From positions 27,922,750-27,986,749 of the forward strand of contig NC_062215.1 in NCBI RefSeq assembly GCF_902686445.1: DNA of 64,000 nucleotides, written 5' to 3'. Origin of the DNA: Sciurus carolinensis (lineage: Eukaryota > Chordata > Mammalia > Rodentia > Sciuridae). This document shows positions 59,284 to 64,000 of the stretch, piece after piece (the stretch's first letter is position 1; every line of letters starts with the position of its first letter). The notes under the pieces are model-generated. The model did no database searches. It was not told where the DNA came from and saw nothing but the letters and a program-made list of their open reading frames with translations. A program made the position numbers and the translations under genes.

Positions 59284-59775
59284 AATCTACATATTTTACA
59301 TATATATTATTACCCCTATTTTCTATTAAAGATTTTAAACAAAACTAAGATGTTTGCGAAACATTAAATTCTTTACCTTTACACTGTTTCTATTTCCTTA
59401 GACAATATTTTGGGATGCCATTTTAGGACTCACTCCTGGGAACTTTTTGTACCTGCAGATATTTGTTCCTGACTCCATTTATTATTTAGCCACTATTTTG
59501 ATATGATGAAACTTCTTTTAGATTTATTTATGTTACCATTATTGCTTTTGAAAACTATATGTAATTTTAAGCATATTGGGCCAACAAAAATTCTGTATCA
59601 TCTTATAAAATTTAATAATCAGTGGGGGTGAATGCATTCTCCAATCACAATTTTTTTTTAAATAATTTGTGTGTTTTATGGAACTTCATTGAGAATATAA
59701 TGTTTACATTGCAAACCAGATAGAGGAGTTCAGAAAACAATAATCTGGGACAGCTTTAATGAAGTCCTCATTTAT

Positions 59776-60148
59776 TATGGCGGAGTTTGGATGTTGGAGA
59801 TTCACTGAAAGTCCATGTGTTAAAGACTTTGTTCTCAGGACAGCAGAACGGGGAGTTACTAGAAACTTTGAGAGGTGTAGCCTCGTGGCAAGTCCTAAGA
59901 TTTCTGGGGAAATGTCCTCTCCGGGGATTTGGAGACCTTAACCCCTTCTTTCTCACCTTCTCCTGAAGGTGAAGTGAGAAGTTTGGTTCTGCTGCACACT
60001 CCTGCCATCATGTGCTGGGTTGCCACATGTCCATGGCAATCAGGCCAACTGATCATGGACTGGACCCTCCAAAACTGTGAGCAAAAATAGACCTCTCTTG
60101 TTTATAACTTGGTTATGTCAGGCGTGTGTTATAGTGACAGACACAAAA
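59776..60148 (+). mobile_element. MaLR-like LTR
   Basis: Starts 'tatggcggagtttggatg', then 'agtccatgtgttaaagac', 'gtgtagcctcgtggcaagtcc', 'gtgctgggttgcc', 'atcatggactggacc', 'ctccaaaactgtgagc' and ends 'gttatagtgacagacaca'. The AATAAA is mutated (aaaaatag). Same class as 62516-62880. Confidence 0.7.
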
Positions 60149-60809
60149 TTTAAAAGTTGACTAACAAAGCTATTAATTTGAAATATTTTTGAATCACTGT
60201 GTTTCATGATGGGAATGTCTGGGTAGAAGTTGAATAAATTATACTGAGGGTTAATATTTTTGTGTAACAGATATAGGATTGAGGTGGGGGGGACCCTCAC
60301 CTGTGTAGGGGAATCATTCTATTAGCAAGAATGATTCAGTTGCTGCCAGTAGGACAACAGCTTTCAGAGTCACCTGAAGAAAGTTCACAGGTAGGTGAGA
60401 GACACAGAAACAGAGGGGATTTAGGAGTGTACCAGGGTCAACTTAGTACATGTGTTACATCTCTATGGTCAAATTGGAAAACTCATTTTCTGATGTATTG
60501 AAGTTATCTGTATTTTCACTATCGCTTTCTATTTCCCCACGGCATCCTTCTTTAGGGGGGTTCAGGTCCCAGTCTCATAATTTTCCTAACAATAACTATT
60601 ATTAACATGTAAAATGGAATCATTTTGATGCTTTAAACTCTAGTAAAAGTTGGCTGGGTTTGCCCATGTGAGAAAGCATTGTCATTTTCTATTCCTTCCA
60701 TTGTCTGTACTCATAGTAAAGACATCAGTGCACCAGGCCTTACAAATGAACACCTGGGCCCTGATACATGGCATCTTCTTCCTGAAATTGAGATCTGCTG
60801 TTATTAGTT

Positions 60810-60985
60810 TACTGTAGTGGTGTTCAAAGCTGTGTACATATGAAAAATACTAAATATTGATTACTGGGCTCCATGCCTGGTTTCTAATTTGATTTGATGT
60901 TATAATTTTGCACTGGTATTAAAAAAAAAAACAGTGATTTTGATTGTGATTTTCATGTATGATCACAATTGGGAAACACTAGTTG
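60810..60985 (+). mobile_element. hAT (MER5-like) MITE
   Basis: 'gtagtggtgttcaaagctg', 'tgattactgggctcc' and 'gattttcatgtatgatcac', ending 'ttgggaaacactag', whose end is near-complementary to the start. Diverged. Confidence 0.6.
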
Positions 60986-61099
60986 GTACAGGGTAAGTTA
61001 TCTGGCAAGTTTGAAAATAATTGTGGAAGCGCACAGTATTTTCTTTTTGAAACAAGATAATACCTCCCAGAATGTATCTTCCCATCACTCCTTTAGGTA

Positions 61100-61545
61100 A
61101 AGTTTAGAGGATGAAGTGCAAGCTCAACTTCTTCAACTTCACTGTGTGATAACTTCCTCCTTTTGATTTAGGTTCCTACAATTCCCAATCACCGGTGGAT
61201 TACCAATTATATTCTTGCAAATTTTGCTTCTGAACCCTTTCCCACCTGAAATGCCCTTCATCATCCTATCCTCCTCTTACTTTCACTGATTCCCTCAAAT
61301 CACATTTCACACACTTCCCTTTCTGGGAAACTTTCCATGGTGCTTCATATCGCACATCCTTCTTGAGTACCTTTAAACCTCATGCACTTTAGAGTTGTAT
61401 GTGTCTCTTGATATTGTATTTTATTTACTTTTGCAAGTATCTTAGACTGTGAGAACCTTGAGGGGAAATAAAGGCCCTTTCTCTGCATCTGTGTGTGGTA
61501 TGGACATAAATAGTAGATAATGAATAAATATCTGGAAATGAGCTA
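61100..61545 (+). repeat. L2 3' end
   Basis: 'gtgcaagctcaacttcttc', 'cccttcatcatcctatcctcc', 'tcttagactgtgagaaccttgagg' and 'aatgaataaatatctgg' are the forward L2 3' UTR order. Confidence 0.75.
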
Positions 61546-62010
61546 ACATCCCTCTTTTGTAACTTTCCCGATAAAAATAAAATTTTTTCAACAAACTTGT
61601 GCCCTCCTACTACCTAAATTTCCTGCTGTTTTTGTGCCAGAAAATGAATTAATCCCCCAAATTTGAAGCCTTTCATTTGCTTTTGATCTACTGATGCTGC
61701 CTTCTTTCACTTCAGAGGTAGATCGATTGGAATAAAAGCAGTGTTTGGATAGACAGAGGCAAGGCCAAGACAGCCATGTTCCCTTGCTTTCAATAAGGGA
61801 CCATCCATTCATGAAAATGGTGTGAGAAGATTGGAGAATATGTGTTTGTAGAAAGATTTAAGAATAATGAACAGTAGAAATTCTAAATAGTGCTTAATGA
61901 TAGTTAAACAAAGGTTTCAAGTTTTGCTATACACATCATCCCTCCACCCAATTTGAAATTCTGAGTATTAATTCCTTTGCATGGAACTTCTAATGATAAG
62001 ACATGGTAGT
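61546..62010. other. Unassigned DNA
   Basis: No recognised gene or repeat. Confidence 0.4.
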
Positions 62011-62019
62011 TTGTTTTGG

Positions 62020-62225
62020 CTTTTGGGGGATTTGTTTGCTTGTTTGTGGTCCTGAGGATTTAATTCAGGGCTACTCTACCCCTGAGCCACATTCCCAGCC
62101 CTTTTATATTTTTATTTTGAGATAGAATCTCAATACCTTGCTGCAGTAGGCCTCAAGCTTGTGATTCTTCTGCCTCCGCCTCCCAAGTCGCCAAGGTTAC
62201 AGGTGTGGGCCACTGTGCCTGGTAT
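62020..62225 (-). repeat. B1-dID SINE
   Basis: 'tcctgaggatttaattcagg', 'gagccacattcccagcc', 'gagatagaatctcaatacc', 'gcctccgcctcccaagtcg' and 'gggccactgtgcctgg' give a complete reversed composite. Confidence 0.9.
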
Positions 62226-62299
62226 GTCATTAGAACATAGGTTGGCAGAGTTTAGTTACTGATACTGTTCTTTTTGTTTTATTCTTTACTCCGTATTTG

Positions 62300-62513
62300 C
62301 TTCCTCCCTTCCTCCCTCCATCCCTTCCATCCCTTCCTTCTTTCCTTCCTTCCTTCCTTCCTTCCTTCCTCCTTCCTTCCTTCCTCCTTCCTTCCTTCCC
62401 TCCCTCTCTCCCTTCCTCCCTTCCTTCCTCCCTCCCTCCTTCCCTCCCTTCCTTCCTTCCTTCCTTCCTTCCTTCCTTCCTTCCTTCCTTCCTTCCTTCC
62501 TTCCTTCCTTCCT
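62300..62513. repeat. (CCTT)n polypyrimidine tract, 214 bp
   Basis: Pure pyrimidine (C/T) on this strand, CCTT-rich with CCCT variants in the first half and nearly perfect in the last ~60 bp. Open reading frames over it are simple-sequence artefacts. Confidence 0.96.
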
Positions 62514-62515
62514 AT

Positions 62516-62880
62516 TATGATTTGGATCTTAACTCCCTCCCCAAAAACTCATGCACTGAAGTCTTGGTCCTCAGTGCAGCAGTGTGCAGAGGTGAGGGTT
62601 TTGGGAGGTGAATGGATCATGACCATTTCAACCTCGAGAATGGATTTAGCTATTTATGGATCCACTGCTTAAGAAGTTTGGGGAAGATGCTTTGTTATAA
62701 AAGCTGTTTCTCTCTCTCTCTGTTTCCTGGCCACCATGAAGTGAACACTTTACCTGCCATGATGTTCTGCCTTACCACAGGCTGAGAAAAGGTAGAGCCA
62801 AATGACTTAGGACCAAAATGTCTTAAACAGTGAGCCAAAATATACCTTTCTGACCTTAAGTTGACTTTCTTGGGTTATTT
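62516..62880 (+). mobile_element. MaLR-like LTR
   Basis: Starts 'tgatttggatcttaac', then 'ctcatgcactgaagtcttgg', 'gcagaggtgagggttttggg', 'cctgccatgatgttctgcc', 'ccacaggctgag' and 'gtgagccaaaatatacc', ending about 'gttattttgcca'. It starts within 3 bp of the CCTT tract. Confidence 0.7.
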
Positions 62881-63344
62881 TGCCACAATCTCTCTTTATT
62901 TTTTTCTTATTCATTTTTTCCTCTGAATTTGAAAGCATTCAGACATTTTTTATCTGTTTGTGATACTCACTATATATCATGGCTATGCTGAACACCAGAA
63001 AATCAAAAATAAATAAATCACAGTCCCAATGTCTCCACCTTTAAGGAACTAAGATTGTTATGAAACAGACGACAACATGCATGCACACACATAAACACGC
63101 ATATACATATTCATGTAATATACACAAGACAAAATATATATGTACCACACAGCAAACACACACACATATGTACTCTTTGTGCCATGGGTGTTCAAAGAGA
63201 TGCTTTGCATGGCACCATAAGAATATAGAAGAGCAAACAGAATGCCTTGTAAAATATAAAATATTTTAAGAGGTCAAAGGAGAAAATAAACATTTTTAGC
63301 TGTTGCTATGTAAAATCTTCCTGCTTCGCTTCAGTTTTTTTCAC

Positions 63345-63485
63345 ACATATTAATTCACATGATCCTTGCAATTAACTGTACAAGGTGGGGATTGTGATTG
63401 CCATCAATTATTTAGATTTGAAAACTAAATTTCAGAAAAATATTATGATTTTTCCAAGGTCACACATTTGACTTTGGAAATGAAT
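63345..63485 (-). repeat. MIR fragment
   Basis: 'gatccttgcaattaactgtac', 'gatttgaaaactaaatttcag' and 'ttccaaggtcacaca' are the reversed MIR order. A second weak MIR-like match lies at 63650-63740. Confidence 0.55.
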
Positions 63486-63751
63486 AGGTCAAATCTTCTT
63501 GTTTTAATTAAGATTAATACAACTATTATTTGCAGATTTGAAGGACTGCATGCTATTTGATACTATGTGGTGTTATTTGGGATAGAACATAAAGGTGTAA
63601 ATTAGCTAAATTCACGCAGAGTTAAGTCTGTGCCATATACCAGGCAGGTCTTTGTGATGTCAATTCGTTAATGCTCACTGGAAGTGGGTGATATTATCAT
63701 CAATTTTAAAATGAGTAAAATGAGTCGAAGAACATTTACAATTATTGAGCT

Positions 63752-64000
63752 AATCAGTTTTCTATCACTACAAGAAATACCTGAGAAAATTCACTTCCAA
63801 AGAAAAAAGGCTTATTTTGATTGGCAGCAGTAGAGGTTTTAGTTCATGATCACTTATGCCCCTTGCTTTTGGTCTGCGATACTACATCATGGTGGGATTC
63901 TGGAGCAGAACAGAATTGCTCAGCTCATGTCTGGGAAGCAAACAATCTGCTTCTGCTGATTTGCAGATCTCACCAGGCCTACACTTTGAGAATTCTGCCC
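63752..64000 (-). mobile_element. MaLR-like LTR, cut by window end
   Basis: 'gttttctatcactacaagaaat', 'acctgagaaaattcac', 'acatcatggtgggattc' and 'tcagctcatgtctgggaag' are the reversed order of a MaLR-class LTR. The rest lies outside. Confidence 0.6.

Noticed and set aside
62274..62672. 132- and 104-codon frames rich in Ser, Leu, Pro and Phe
   Set aside because: Translation of the CCTT tract in different frames.
1..64000. CRISPR arrays, operons, prokaryotic RBS or phage genes
   Set aside because: The sequence is mammalian, with SINEs, LINEs and LTRs throughout. The only regularly spaced repeats are the L1 monomers and micro/minisatellites.

Overview
This window is ordinary mammalian intergenic or intronic DNA. 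It is AT-rich and dominated by retroelements, and I find no supportable protein-coding gene. The repeat set points to a squirrel-family rodent (Sciuridae, e.g. marmot or ground squirrel). There are many composite SINEs that join a B1/Alu-like (7SL-derived) left part to an ID-like (tRNA/BC1-derived) right part, the B1-dID or 'MEN' type. There are also free ID SINEs with the B-box core GGTTCGA, and a rodent-type L1 in several ages. Old mammalian repeats (MIR, L2, MER2-type and other DNA transposons, MLT1/MaLR-type LTRs) fill much of the rest. Family names come from pattern recognition of consensus features, not from a database search.

Layout. 1-7 kb: old repeats (L2, MIR, a MER2-like DNA transposon), a (CA)n microsatellite, an MLT1-like LTR carrying an ID SINE, and a MaLR-like LTR on the minus strand. 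7-9.8 kb: an unidentified ~326-bp sequence present twice as a direct repeat 2.4 kb apart, a 5'-truncated young L1 with a 15-bp target-site duplication (TSD), and an old L1 fragment. 9.8-13 kb: mostly unique AT-rich DNA. 13-17.4 kb: old and younger L1 fragments on the minus strand with a B1-dID insertion. 17.4-21.5 kb: a second MER2-like element, three B1-dID SINEs, an ID, and a repeat-free block at 20.15-20.86 kb.

21.58-28.05 kb is the centrepiece: a full-length but dead L1 on the minus strand, flanked by the 9-bp TSD TAAATTTTT. It has an A/T-rich 3' tail, a 3' UTR with seven telomere-like hexamers, broken ORF2 and ORF1, a GC-rich 5' UTR of tandem ~162/173-bp monomers, and a YY1-like motif at its very 5' end. 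A ~451-bp solo LTR of class-II (ERVK/IAP-like) character sits inside its ORF2 with a 6-7 bp TSD.

28-64 kb: nested B1-dID SINEs, an old L1, a possible decayed retrocopy of an unidentified coiled-coil-like protein (35.28-36.05 kb), two adjacent LTR remnants (one split by an ID with a 15-bp TSD), short L1 3' ends, (TA)n, a short poly(A) retrocopy of unknown source (49.6 kb), hAT-type MITEs, L2/MIR fossils, a 29-bp minisatellite, a 214-bp CCTT tract abutting an LTR, and a final LTR cut by the window edge. No genes act together here. The supportable story is layered retroelement insertion. I see no new biological system; the most unusual items are internal features of the full-length L1 and the two unidentified retro/duplicated sequences.
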